Positions 16,753-25,291 of a DNA stretch of 34,324 bases are shown one piece after another. Where the stretch lies: positions 1 through 34,324 of the forward strand of contig JANMDR010000033.1 in NCBI GenBank assembly GCA_031376425.1, written 5' to 3'. How positions within the stretch are numbered: position 1 is the stretch's first letter; each line of letters opens with the position of its first letter. The notes under the pieces were generated by a model. That model saw only the letters and a program-made list of their open reading frames with translations. It was not told where the DNA came from and did not search any database. The translations under genes were made by a program, and so were the position numbers. Source of the DNA: JANMDR01 sp031376425. GTDB taxonomy: Bacteria > Pseudomonadota > Gammaproteobacteria > Burkholderiales > Usitatibacteraceae.

Positions 16753-17532
16753 ATGAAAAAAATCCTCGCAATCGTACTCGCATTTTTTGCTAGCGCAACA
16801 ATGGCATTTGCCGCCGTTAACCTCAACACTGCTACTAAAGAAGAGCTAATGACTCTTAAAGGTATTGGCGATGTAAAGGCTCAGGCAATTATTGACTATC
16901 GCACTAAAAATAGCGGCTTTAAAACAATGGCCGATGTAGATAAAGTTCCAGGCATTGGCGAAGGCACCATTAAAGCGATGGGCGCTGATGCAACGCTAAC
17001 TGGCAAAACAACAGCCGCCGCTGTGCCTAAAGCAGCAGATACAAAAGCTGCTGCTCCAGCCGCTCCTGCTAAAGCTGATGCAAAAGCCGCTGCACCAGCA
17101 GCTCCTGCAGCACCAGCTAAAGCCGATGCTAAAGCTGCTGCCGCACCTGCTGCTCCAGCACCTGCTGCTAAAGCCGACGTGAAGAAAGACGAAAAAGCCA
17201 TGGCTGCTGCAAAGCCAGCTGCTGCAACTAAAGAAATGACGCCAGCTGAGAAAAAAGCGGCTGACAAAGCTGCTAAGGCTGAAAAAGCTGCCGCTGCTAA
17301 AGCTGAAAAAGCTGCAAAAGCCGACGCTGATAAAGCCAAAGCTGCTGCGGATAAAGCTGCTAAAGCTGAAAAAGCTGCTGCTGCCAAGGCTGCTAAAGCT
17401 GCTCCAGCCGCCGCTCCAGCAAAAGCTGATGCTAAGAAAGAAATGACTGATAAGCCAGCGAAGAAAGAAACTGCTGCTGCGCCGGCCGATGCAAAAGCAC
17501 CAGCTAAAAAAGATGACAAACCTACAAAATAA
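16753..17532 (+). CDS. Exported ComEA-like helix-hairpin-helix protein with Lys/Ala-rich tail
   Basis: The start at 16753 is chosen because MKKILAIVLAFFASATMAFA forms a clean signal peptide and GGAG lies 6 bases upstream. The mature protein opens with a ComEA-type tandem HhH unit: VNLNTATKEELMTLKGIGDV, KAQAIIDYR, then DVDKVPGIGEGTIKAM, which binds DNA backbone non-specifically. The remaining roughly 165 residues are built almost only of Ala, Lys, Pro, Asp and Glu (for example AEKAAAAKAEKAAKADADKA), like histone H1-type or AlgP-type tails. ComEA proteins take up DNA in the periplasm during transformation. The short single-HhH exported form is common in betaproteobacteria next to hldD and cysM. 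The basic tail is unusual for ComEA and may bind nucleic acid or the envelope. Confidence 0.8.
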   Translation: MKKILAIVLAFFASATMAFAAVNLNTATKEELMTLKGIGDVKAQAIIDYRTKNSGFKTMADVDKVPGIGEGTIKAMGADATLTGKTTAAAVPKAADTKAAAPAAPAKADAKAAAPAAPAAPAKADAKAAAAPAAPAPAAKADVKKDEKAMAAAKPAAATKEMTPAEKKAADKAAKAEKAAAAKAEKAAKADADKAKAAADKAAKAEKAAAAKAAKAAPAAAPAKADAKKEMTDKPAKKETAAAPADAKAPAKKDDKPTK

Positions 17533-17533
17533 T

Positions 17534-17586
17534 AGTGTAATATTGTAGTGATGCAAAACACAGTTCTGCATCCAACAATATTCACT
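17534..17586 (+). other. Long imperfect hairpin just after the comEA-like stop codon
   Basis: The left side AGTG-t-AATATTGT-agt-GATGCA-a-AAC folds on the right side GTT-c-TGCATC-ca-ACAATATT-CACT around the loop ACA. This gives about 21 base pairs in one continuous stem with small bulges. It begins two bases after the TAA. No T-run follows, so it is not a standard terminator. A 3' UTR stabiliser or a processing site is possible. Confidence 0.6.
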
Positions 17587-17643
17587 GAAATTTAGTAGAT
17601 GAATTTAGCAGACAGATTTAGCAACACAAGGTAAGCGATAAGA

Positions 17644-17694
17644 AGAAACCATAAAAAACAGGTTTCTCAAATAAGACGCCTCTAAAAAAGGCGT
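17644..17694 (+). other. Two further hairpins between the comEA-like gene and cysM
   Basis: AGAAACC-N10-GGTTTCT (17644-17667) and ACGCCT-N7-AGGCGT (17676-17694) follow each other. Both have A-rich loops. With the hairpin at 17534 and the terminator at 17704 they make a series of four stems in about 200 bases, which suggests a structured 3' UTR or a small RNA. No protein is encoded here. Confidence 0.5.
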
Positions 17695-17703
17695 ACTCTC
17701 GGC

Positions 17704-17740
17704 AAAAGGCTCCGTATTACTACGGAGCCTTTTGTTTTTT
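17704..17740 (+). terminator. Rho-independent terminator before cysM
   Basis: AAAAGGCTCCGTA-TTAC-TACGGAGCCTTTT is a perfect 13-pair stem with a 4-base loop, followed by GTTTTTT. This is a strong intrinsic terminator for transcription from the comEA-like gene and separates it from cysM. Confidence 0.92.
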
Positions 17741-17832
17741 GGTGAAGCGTGTTTTTGGTGAATCGCGTTTTTTGGTGCCAGCAAGCGGTTTCCTGCGATA
17801 ATCTAACCATTACAAAATCAAGCGATCATGCT

Positions 17833-18741
17833 ATGAACACCAGTAATCTTGTAGCTTTTCCCACCTTGCAAGCTGCTATCGGTAATACGCCATTAGTGGC
17901 ATTGCAGCGCATTCCCGGTAATAGCAGTAACGTACTTTTAGCCAAACTTGAAGGCAATAATCCTGCTGGGTCAGTGAAAGACCGCCCTGCGTTTTACATG
18001 ATCTCGCGGGCGCAAGAGCGTGGTGAAATTAAACCTGGCGATACACTGATTGAAGCCACCAGTGGTAATACCGGTATTGCGCTGGCGATGGCCGCAGCCA
18101 TATTGGGATACAAAATGGTCTTGGTCATGCCCGATAATTTATCGGTAGAGCGACGCCAAACCATGCGCGCCTATGGGGCAGAACTTATTTTGACGCCAAA
18201 GGCCATCGCCATGGAAGGTGCGCGTGATCTAGCCAATAAACTGGTGCTTGAACGCGGCGCGTTTATGCTCGATCAATTTGCAAATCCAGATAATCCTTAC
18301 GCGCACTATGCCACTACCGGCCCCGAAATATGGCGTGATACCAAAGGCAAAGTAACTCACTTTGTGGCAACGATGGGCACCACCGGCACGATTATGGGTG
18401 TGGGTAAATACCTGAAAGAACAGAACCCGAATATTCAAATTATTGGCGTGCACCCTGCGGATGGTTCTAGCGTACCCGGTATTCGTAAATGGCCAGAAGC
18501 GTATCTGCCAGCTATTTATAAGCGCGCTCAGATTGATCGTATTATCGAAGTAAATCAAGCTGATTGCGAAGCAATGGCACGCCGATTAGCGTCCGAAGAA
18601 GGCCTGTTTGCAGGCGTTTCTAGTGGTGGTGGCGTTGTTGCGGCACTGCAGATAGCAAGCGAAGTGGAAAACGCGGTGATCGTGCACATCGTGTGTGATC
18701 GCGGTGATCGTTATCTTTCAACCGGGGTTTTTCCTGCTTAG
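17833..18741 (+). CDS. cysM: Cysteine synthase B
   Basis: A 302-residue PLP enzyme of the cysteine synthase family. The PLP lysine is Lys49 in GNNPAGSVKDR, the CysM form of the motif. The ATSGNTGIALAMAAA substrate loop and the GTTGTIMG phosphate-binding loop are present. The C-terminus ends DRGDRYLSTGVF, as in CysM. It makes L-cysteine from O-acetylserine with sulfide or thiosulfate in the cytoplasm. The start at 17833 (MNTSNLVAFP) fits the family length; the frame is open upstream to 17749, but that part overlaps the terminator zone and lacks a family match. It is transcribed alone after a strong terminator. Confidence 0.95.
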   Translation: MNTSNLVAFPTLQAAIGNTPLVALQRIPGNSSNVLLAKLEGNNPAGSVKDRPAFYMISRAQERGEIKPGDTLIEATSGNTGIALAMAAAILGYKMVLVMPDNLSVERRQTMRAYGAELILTPKAIAMEGARDLANKLVLERGAFMLDQFANPDNPYAHYATTGPEIWRDTKGKVTHFVATMGTTGTIMGVGKYLKEQNPNIQIIGVHPADGSSVPGIRKWPEAYLPAIYKRAQIDRIIEVNQADCEAMARRLASEEGLFAGVSSGGGVVAALQIASEVENAVIVHIVCDRGDRYLSTGVFPA

Positions 18742-18852
18742 GGGTAGTAAACTGTTTAGGGTCGCCAACTGTTATTCCAGCGCAAGCTAACGTAGCGCCA
18801 TCAGTCTAAGTAATATTATTTTTACTACCGTTAAATCTACAACGTAATCTCC

Positions 18853-19641
18853 ATGCACCCGATCCTTGTATTTGATATTGAAACTATCCCAGACGTAATT
18901 GGCCTGCGCATTCTGCACGAGTTGCCGAGCACCTTAGGCGATGCCGAAGTCGCAGAATTTGCATTCCAGCGTCGCCGTCAAGCAAGTGGCAATGATTTTT
19001 TGCCGCATCACGTACAGCGTGTATGCGCTATCTCTTGTGCGCTGCGCATGAACGACACCCTAAAAGTATGGACAATTGGTGATGCTACCGATACTGAAGC
19101 GACGATAATCCAGCGTTTTTTTGATGGTATTGAGCGTTACACACCGCAATTGGTAAGCTGGAATGGTGGCGGATTTGATCTTCCCGTGCTGCATTACCGC
19201 GCCCTAGTGCACAATGTTACCGCGCCAAGATATTGGGACATGGGCGAAGGCGATTTCAACGACTCCCGCGACTTTAAATGGAATAACTATATTAGCCGTT
19301 ACCACATGCGCCATCTCGATTTGATGGACGTGTTAGCAGCCTACCAACCGCGTGCCAATGCCCCGCTAGACGCCATGGCGCAGCTATGCGGCTTTCCCGG
19401 CAAACTTGGTATGGACGGTAGCCAAGTGTGGAATGCATTTCAGCGCGGTGAAATAAACGCCATTCGTGATTATTGCGAAACTGATGTGCTCAATACCTAT
19501 CTAGTTTTCCTAAAGTTTCAAGTGTTACGCGGGGCGCTAGATGCATCCAGGTATGCGATGGAAATAGAAATAGCTAGAAAATTCCTTAGCGACAACCAAG
19601 CCAAAGAACACTGGCAGAAGTACGCCGCAGCTTGGAAATAG
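18853..19641 (+). CDS. Predicted 3'-5' exonuclease, PolB-like (DNA_pol_B_exo2 family)
   Basis: A 262-residue protein with a DEDD exonuclease fold. Motif ExoI is FDIETIP at about residues 7-13. ExoII lies in SWNGGGFDLPVLHYRAL. ExoIII is near the end in RDYCETDVLNTYLVF. The block RHLDLMDVLAAYQPRANAPL between them is typical of this stand-alone family. These proteins are predicted to trim DNA or RNA 3' ends; no physiological role is firmly assigned. In betaproteobacteria it commonly follows cysM, as here. No strong Shine-Dalgarno is seen before the ATG. Confidence 0.88.
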   Translation: MHPILVFDIETIPDVIGLRILHELPSTLGDAEVAEFAFQRRRQASGNDFLPHHVQRVCAISCALRMNDTLKVWTIGDATDTEATIIQRFFDGIERYTPQLVSWNGGGFDLPVLHYRALVHNVTAPRYWDMGEGDFNDSRDFKWNNYISRYHMRHLDLMDVLAAYQPRANAPLDAMAQLCGFPGKLGMDGSQVWNAFQRGEINAIRDYCETDVLNTYLVFLKFQVLRGALDASRYAMEIEIARKFLSDNQAKEHWQKYAAAWK

Positions 19642-19884
19642 GGCGGGGTAATGCCATAGAGATAGCTACGACCCGAAAGTAGACACATCGCTTTGAATAG
19701 CACCTTATCCTAGGCCTCACCATAAATCGTAGGAGTTCTCAGTTAGTAGTGTTCGCATTCAACATTGGCACTTTGATGGACTTTCATAACAAATTGCGAT
19801 AGCTTGACTCGGTAATTAGAACTCAAGACTAAATTTCCTCCCTCATTACGCAACCAACCCGTCACCACTGGTAAAATACCGGTT

Positions 19885-21003
19885 ATGACTACATCCCAAA
19901 CTCACACGCATAACCAAACTGCGCCCCAAGCCGATTTGCCGACTTTACGTACCCAAATCGACGCCTTAGATGCGGAAATTTTGCTGCAACTCAATAAACG
20001 CGCAGGTTTAGCTAGGCAAGTTGGCACTTTAAAGGCCAGTATTGGGGAGCCGATGGCTTATCGGCCTGAGCGCGAGGCGCAGGTGCTACGGCGCATTAAA
20101 GACCTGAACGCAGGGCCATTGGCTGATGAAGTAGTCGCCACATTATTCCGTGAAATTATGTCCGCTTGCTTAGCCTTAGAGCGGCCGATTACTGTGGCAT
20201 TTTTAGGGCCGAAGGGTACTTTTTCAGAAGCGGCGACATTGAAGCATTTTGGCATGAGTGCACAACCCTTGCCTTGCCCTTCAATTGATGAAGTGTACCG
20301 TGCGGTTGAATCGCAAACGGCTGATTTTGGGGTGATTCCGGTGGAGAATTCTACTGAAGGTGCGGTGGGGCGCTCACTTGATTTGATGCCACAAACGCCG
20401 CTGCAGATTTGCGGTGAAGTATTGCTGCGTATTCACCATCATTTACTAAGCAACTCATGTACAGATTACGCCAGTATTAAGCGGGTGATGTCGCATGGGC
20501 AATCCTTGGCGCAGTGCCACGAGTGGCTAAATTTACACCTACCTCATGCTGAGCGCGTTGCGGTGGCCTCTAATGCGGAAGCCGCACGCCGTGCGGCGCT
20601 TGAGCCTGATACGGCGGCCGTAGCTGGTGAAATGGCAGCGACTGAATATAAGCTCAATGTACTGGCGCAAAACATTGAGGATGAACCAAATAACACCACC
20701 CGATTTTTAGTGCTGGGTGATTACGCTCCAATAATTTCTGGTCGTGATAAAACGTCTTTAGTGCTCTCAGCTCCTAATCGCGCCGGTGCGGTGTATGAAA
20801 TGCTCACGCCATTTGCAAAGCGGGCGGTATCGATGAGTAAATTTGAGTCACGACCGTCAAAGGTTGCGATGTGGGAATACTTATTTTTTGTGGATATTGA
20901 AGGCCACCAAGCGCACCCTGACGTAGCGGCCGCGTTGACGGAGCTGCGCGAAGTGGCTGGGTATGTGAAGGTCTTGGGTAGCTATCCGGCAGCGGAAATA
21001 TAG
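19885..21003 (+). CDS. pheA: Bifunctional chorismate mutase / prephenate dehydratase
   Basis: A 372-residue protein of the P-protein type. An AroQ chorismate mutase domain occupies about residues 15-95 (LRTQIDALDAEILLQLNKRA, PEREAQVLRRI). The prephenate dehydratase domain follows from VAFLGPKGTFSEAA and carries the catalytic TTRF at 271-274. A C-terminal ACT domain contains MSKFESRP, the phenylalanine-binding motif. It turns chorismate into phenylpyruvate via prephenate, and such enzymes are usually inhibited by phenylalanine. It opens a co-directional block with hisC, tyrA, aroA, cmk, rpsA and ihfB. The ATG directly follows GGTAAAATACC and has no strong Shine-Dalgarno. Confidence 0.97.
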   Translation: MTTSQTHTHNQTAPQADLPTLRTQIDALDAEILLQLNKRAGLARQVGTLKASIGEPMAYRPEREAQVLRRIKDLNAGPLADEVVATLFREIMSACLALERPITVAFLGPKGTFSEAATLKHFGMSAQPLPCPSIDEVYRAVESQTADFGVIPVENSTEGAVGRSLDLMPQTPLQICGEVLLRIHHHLLSNSCTDYASIKRVMSHGQSLAQCHEWLNLHLPHAERVAVASNAEAARRAALEPDTAAVAGEMAATEYKLNVLAQNIEDEPNNTTRFLVLGDYAPIISGRDKTSLVLSAPNRAGAVYEMLTPFAKRAVSMSKFESRPSKVAMWEYLFFVDIEGHQAHPDVAAALTELREVAGYVKVLGSYPAAEI

Positions 21004-21049
21004 CACTTCAGCCGTAGATATTTAAAACTTTTAGTATTGGATTGTTCTA

Positions 21050-22201
21050 ATGACTGCTGTAAATTTAACCGCTTTAGCACCATCGTATATTTCTAGCATT
21101 GCCCCCTATCAGCCTGGTAAGCCCACGCCGGAATTAGCACGTGAATTAGGCTTGAACGAGGCAGATATTGTGAAGCTGGCGTCTAATGAAAATCCGCTGG
21201 GTGTAAGTCCAAAAGCGCTTGCGGCGATCCAAAAGGCGCTTCCCGAATTAGCGTTGTATCCTGACGGCGCAGGCTTCGATTTGAAAGCAGTTATTTCGCG
21301 GAAATTTAACGTGGATGCTGCGCAAATTGTATTGGGTAATGGCTCCAACGATATTTTGGAATTGGCGGCTCGCACGTTTTTAACTCCAGAAAAATCAGCC
21401 GTATTTTCACAACACGCTTTTGCTGTGTACCCGCTTGCAACACAGGTAGTAGGTGCACGTGGTATTGAGGTTCCGGCTAAAAACTATGGTCATGATCTTG
21501 ATGCCATGGCCGCAGCGATTGGTGCCGATACCGGTTTGGTGTTTATCGCTAACCCTAATAATCCTACCGGCACTTTTCTTGCTGCGGACGAGATTGCCCG
21601 CTTTTTGGCTAAGGTACCAGCGCGGGTTTTGGTGGTATTGGATGAGGCTTACACTGAGTATTTAGCGCCCAATTTGCGTGGTGATTCTACACAGTGGTTA
21701 GCGCAGTTTCCCAATTTAATTATTTCCCGTACCTTTAGCAAAGCCTATGGATTAGCAGGTTTGCGGGTGGGTTATGGCTTAGCGCATCCAGATATTATTG
21801 CGCTCTTTAATCGGGTGCGTCAGCCGTTTAATGTCAATCAATTAGCGCAGGTTGCGGCAGCCGCAGCGCTTGATGATGCTGATTTCATTGCCCGTAGCGT
21901 GCAGGTAAACAATGACGGTATGGCACAATTGTTGGCAGGTTTTGCTAAATTAAAACTAAAGCATATTCCCTCATTTGGAAACTTTGTTGCCGTTGAAGTC
22001 GCACCCGCTGGCGCAAAATTTAGTGCGGTAGATATTTTTCAGAAACTTTTGCAAAAGGGCGTAATTGTGCGCCCAGTTGCCAGTTATGCGATGCCAACTT
22101 ATCTGCGCATTTCCATTGGCACGCAGCCGCAAAATGCAGCTTTTTTAGATGCGCTTGAAATAGCGTTAGAGGCGGCATTAACTTCTGCGAGCACTTCCTG
22201 A
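21050..22201 (+). CDS. hisC: Histidinol-phosphate / aromatic aminotransferase
   Basis: A 383-residue class I/II aminotransferase. KLASNENPLGVSPKAL near residue 40 and NPNNPTGTF near 170 mark the PLP and substrate sites. The Schiff-base lysine is Lys231 in TFSKAYGLAGLRVGYG. The C-terminal arginine region is VRPVASYAMPTYLRISIG. HisC family enzymes transaminate histidinol phosphate, and many also use aromatic keto acids. Its position between pheA and tyrA, with no his genes nearby, suggests it serves Phe/Tyr transamination, perhaps as a second hisC copy (hisC2). It lies 46 bases after pheA. Confidence 0.93.
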   Translation: MTAVNLTALAPSYISSIAPYQPGKPTPELARELGLNEADIVKLASNENPLGVSPKALAAIQKALPELALYPDGAGFDLKAVISRKFNVDAAQIVLGNGSNDILELAARTFLTPEKSAVFSQHAFAVYPLATQVVGARGIEVPAKNYGHDLDAMAAAIGADTGLVFIANPNNPTGTFLAADEIARFLAKVPARVLVVLDEAYTEYLAPNLRGDSTQWLAQFPNLIISRTFSKAYGLAGLRVGYGLAHPDIIALFNRVRQPFNVNQLAQVAAAAALDDADFIARSVQVNNDGMAQLLAGFAKLKLKHIPSFGNFVAVEVAPAGAKFSAVDIFQKLLQKGVIVRPVASYAMPTYLRISIGTQPQNAAFLDALEIALEAALTSASTS

Positions 22202-22237
22202 AGATGCCTGTGTTTCGGGTATTTGTCAGCACTTTTC

Positions 22238-23152
22238 ATGATTAACAATCTACTCATTATTGGCTCCGGCCTTATTGGTGTGTCCTTTGCGCGTGGTCTT
22301 CGTGCTAATGTCGCGGCCGCCAATAGCGTCGCTCGCATTGTCGTGTTCGATGCCAATGTGAGCGAAGCAGCGTTAGCCGTGCAACTGGGCTTTGCAGATG
22401 CTGTTGCGGAAAATTTAGAAGCTGCTGCGCGAGAGGCAGATTTTATTTTTATCGCCACACCGGTGCGCACTATTGCGCCGATTTTAGCCAAGCTGGCACC
22501 CTGTATTTCTGATCATTGTGTGATTACCGATGCCGGTAGCACCAAGGCGCAATTGGTTGAACAAGCGCGTGCGGCACTAGGCGCTAAGTTTTGCCAATAC
22601 GTGCCAGGACATCCCATAGCAGGGCGCGAAACTTCTGGTGTTGCCGCGTCTGATCCAAAATTATTTGCTGGCAAAAATATCGTGCTTACGCCGCTACATG
22701 ACACCGCAAAGCCAGCATTGGCGCGGGTAAGTGCGGCATGGGTGGCGTGCGGTGCGCATGTGCAAATTATGTCGCCAAACGATCATGATGCGACCTTTGC
22801 CGCAGTGAGTCACTTGCCGCATTTGCTAGCTTTTGCATTAGTGGACGAACTGGCTGCCCGCAAAGACGCAGCCAGATTATTTGGCTACGCTGCTAGTGGT
22901 TTTCGCGATTTCACGCGTATCGCGGCGAGTTCGCCAGACATGTGGCGCGATATCGCTTTGCAAAATAAATCGGCGCTGCAGGCGGAATTGGCGGCGTACC
23001 AGCTTAAAATTGGCGCTCTTCAGACGATATTAAATCAGCCAGAAGCCGCAGCCAGTGCAGATATTTACGCCATGATGTCACGCGCGCAATCCGTGCGCAA
23101 AGAATGGCAGGCGGGACAATATATCGAAGCTAACGCGGTAATCACTGAATAA
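22238..23152 (+). CDS. tyrA: Prephenate dehydrogenase
   Basis: A 304-residue protein with an N-terminal Rossmann fold, LLIIGSGLIGVSFARGL, and a helical prephenate-binding domain. GHPIAGRETSGVAA and SHLPHLLAFALV contain the catalytic histidines of the TyrA family, and GFRDFTRIAASSPDMWRDI is also conserved. It oxidises prephenate to 4-hydroxyphenylpyruvate with NAD(P). The ATG at 22238 puts the nucleotide motif at the usual distance from the N-terminus; an in-frame TTG at 22223 is a longer option. It lies 36 bases after hisC and 22 before aroA. Confidence 0.94.
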   Translation: MINNLLIIGSGLIGVSFARGLRANVAAANSVARIVVFDANVSEAALAVQLGFADAVAENLEAAAREADFIFIATPVRTIAPILAKLAPCISDHCVITDAGSTKAQLVEQARAALGAKFCQYVPGHPIAGRETSGVAASDPKLFAGKNIVLTPLHDTAKPALARVSAAWVACGAHVQIMSPNDHDATFAAVSHLPHLLAFALVDELAARKDAARLFGYAASGFRDFTRIAASSPDMWRDIALQNKSALQAELAAYQLKIGALQTILNQPEAAASADIYAMMSRAQSVRKEWQAGQYIEANAVITE

Positions 23153-23174
23153 GTAAAACAGTAAAACGAAAATT

Positions 23175-24518
23175 ATGAATATCATCGGCTCCCATCCCGC
23201 TGTACCAGAAACCCAACTTGCTTTGCCCGCTGCGAGTAGCGCTGCGGGTGTCATTGATTTGCCTGGTTCCAAAAGCATTTCTAATCGGGTATTGTTGCTT
23301 GCCGCTTTAGCCCGTGGCACGACAGTGGTGCGTGGTTTATTGAAGTCTGACGATACGGCAGTCATGCTGCATTCCTTGGAAATGCTGGGGCTTACCATTC
23401 TCGATTTAGGAGATGGCAATTTTCAAATCGCCGGGCACGGTGGGCAATTTCCCGTACACAAAGCAGCACTATTTCTGGGCAATGCTGGCACTGCCATTCG
23501 GCCGCTCACCGCCGCATTGGCTTTGATTGCGAGTCAGACGGATATGCAAGATGCTGACTTTACGCTTTCTGGTGTCCCGCGCATGCATGAGCGACCCATT
23601 GGCGATTTAGTGGCGGCGCTGCAAAGCTTGGGGGCTGGCGTGGAGTACACCGGTAATACGGGTTACCCGCCATTGCGTATCACCCACAAAGGCGCGATTA
23701 CCGCCGACGAAGTTTCCGTGCGTGGTGATGTTTCCAGCCAATTTTTAACCGCTATGTTAATGGCGCTGCCGTTGCTCGGAAGAGCCGTAGTGGTAAATGT
23801 GGAAGGCGAGTTAATTTCTAAGCCTTACATCGCGATTACCTTAAAGTTAATGGCACGTTTTGGCGTTGTGGTGCGTAACGAAAACTACGCCCGATTCTAT
23901 ATTCCCGCGCGTACGCAATATTTAAGCCCCGGTGCGATTTTTGTCGAAGGTGATGCATCGAGTGCCTCGTATTTCCTAGCGCTTGGCGCGATTGGTGGCG
24001 GCCCAATGCGGGTAAACGGCGCAGGTGAAAATAGTATTCAAGGTGATATTGCGTTTGCCGATGCACTGGAAAAAATGGGTGTTGCTATTACGCGTGGGCC
24101 TACATTTTTTGAAGCAGCAAATCCCACTAAAACTAAACTACGCGCCATTGACGCCGACTTCAATCATATCCCTGATGCCGCGATGACCATTGCTATTTGC
24201 GCGTTATTTGCCGATGGTACTAGCACCTTACGCAATATTGCAAGTTGGCGAGTGAAAGAAACGGATCGTATCGCGGCAATGGCAACGGAACTGCGCAAAG
24301 TGGGTGCAGTGGTAGAGGGGGGTGCTGACTATATTCGCATCACACCACCGGAACGATTAACGCCTAACGCGGTCATTCATACCTATGATGACCATCGTAT
24401 GGCAATGTGCTTTTCGCTGATTAGTTTAGCGGGCGTACCTGTCACCATTCTCGATCCCAACTGCGTCGCAAAAACGTTCCCCACTTATTTTTCAGTGTTT
24501 CGGCGGGTGGTGACGTAA
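23175..24518 (+). CDS. aroA: 3-phosphoshikimate 1-carboxyvinyltransferase (EPSP synthase)
   Basis: A 447-residue enzyme with the full set of EPSP synthase motifs: LPGSKSISNRVLLLAALARG, then LGNAGTAIRPLTAALAL, then GVPRMHERPIGDLVAAL. DVSSQFLTAMLMALPL, VKETDRIAAMATELRKVGA and the C-terminal YDDHRMAMCFSL are also present. It joins shikimate-3-phosphate and PEP to give EPSP, the precursor of chorismate and so the substrate source for the upstream pheA and tyrA products. The stop codon overlaps the cmk start in TAATG, so the two are translationally coupled. The motif G-x-A-x-R is of the common (class I) type. Confidence 0.97.
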   Translation: MNIIGSHPAVPETQLALPAASSAAGVIDLPGSKSISNRVLLLAALARGTTVVRGLLKSDDTAVMLHSLEMLGLTILDLGDGNFQIAGHGGQFPVHKAALFLGNAGTAIRPLTAALALIASQTDMQDADFTLSGVPRMHERPIGDLVAALQSLGAGVEYTGNTGYPPLRITHKGAITADEVSVRGDVSSQFLTAMLMALPLLGRAVVVNVEGELISKPYIAITLKLMARFGVVVRNENYARFYIPARTQYLSPGAIFVEGDASSASYFLALGAIGGGPMRVNGAGENSIQGDIAFADALEKMGVAITRGPTFFEAANPTKTKLRAIDADFNHIPDAAMTIAICALFADGTSTLRNIASWRVKETDRIAAMATELRKVGAVVEGGADYIRITPPERLTPNAVIHTYDDHRMAMCFSLISLAGVPVTILDPNCVAKTFPTYFSVFRRVVT

Positions 24519-25183
24519 TGGCTGTGCCAATCATCTGTATTGATGGCCCCACGGCGTCAGGCAAGGGCACGGTTGCGCAGGCAGTAGCACAAGTGCTCGG
24601 ATTCCATTATCTCGATAGTGGTGCGTTATATAGACTAACTGGGCTGGCCGCGCGAAATGCTGGTGCAAACATGGCTAACGCCGAAGCCATGGGCGTAATC
24701 GCCCGAAATCTTGCTGCAAAATTTATTGGTGACAAGACTTATTTGGCAGAAGTGGATGTTTCCGAAGCCATTCGTGCCGAACAAGCAGGTCAAGATGCGT
24801 CAATAGTTGCCGCTATCCCCGCTGTGCGCGAGGCTTTGTTGCAGCGTCAGCGTGATTTTGCGGTAGCGCCAGGCTTGGTTAGCGATGGTCGCGATATGGG
24901 TACCATCGTTTTTGTGGATGCGCAGCTAAAGATTTTTCTAACCGCCAGCGCCCGGATTCGCGCTGAAAGGCGTACTAAACAGTTGAAACAAAAGGGAATA
25001 TCTGCCATACTAGGAGACGTCGAAAATGATTTGATTGCACGCGATGCGCGCGATTCAAACCGTTTAGCGGCACCTTTGGTTGCGGCAAATGATGCTGTAA
25101 CCATTGATTCCACCGCATTTACAGCTGCTGAAATTGTCGCAAAGATCGTCGCTTTATATCGGCAATTGGATCGACAAAAATAG
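24518..25183 (+). CDS. cmk: Cytidylate kinase
   Basis: A 221-residue P-loop kinase of typical length. IDGPTASGKGT at residues 8-18 is the Walker A motif. HYLDSGALYRL, the CMP-binding segment, DGRDMGTIVF and FLTASARIRAERR (the lid region) complete the family signature. It phosphorylates CMP and dCMP for nucleotide pools and salvage. Its first base is shared with the aroA stop codon. The next gene is rpsA, an old and widely conserved neighbour in Proteobacteria. Confidence 0.97.
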   Translation: MAVPIICIDGPTASGKGTVAQAVAQVLGFHYLDSGALYRLTGLAARNAGANMANAEAMGVIARNLAAKFIGDKTYLAEVDVSEAIRAEQAGQDASIVAAIPAVREALLQRQRDFAVAPGLVSDGRDMGTIVFVDAQLKIFLTASARIRAERRTKQLKQKGISAILGDVENDLIARDARDSNRLAAPLVAANDAVTIDSTAFTAAEIVAKIVALYRQLDRQK

Positions 25184-25217
25184 CATTAAACATTGTAGTA
25201 AACAGCGCAGCACCGTT

Positions 25218-25272
25218 CCTTTATTGTCACCGATAAAGGTTTATAAACCCGACAATCCGCCTTGGATTTGTC
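25218..25272 (+). promoter_or_regulatory. rpsA leader with two hairpins, candidate autoregulatory site
   Basis: Two stems precede rpsA. CCTTTAT-tgtcaccg-ATAAAGG spans 25218-25239. GACAATCC-gcctt-GGATTTGTC spans 25251-25272 with one bulge. The 19 bases from there to the ATG contain only a weak purine stretch (CGAAAG) and no real Shine-Dalgarno. In E. coli the rpsA initiation region also lacks a strong Shine-Dalgarno, folds into hairpins, and is repressed by free S1. The similarity of layout is an inference. Confidence 0.5.
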
Positions 25273-25291
25273 GTAACCCGAAAGTCCCAGA

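Noticed and set aside
16896..17585. Long open frames (229 and 191 codons) on the strand opposite the comEA-like gene
   Set aside because: They mirror the Ala/Lys-rich codons of the real gene, have no ribosome binding site and no family-like sequence.
17749..17832. Longer cysM start at 17749
   Set aside because: The extension overlaps the promoter region just after the terminator and is unlike CysM; ATG 17833 fits the family length.
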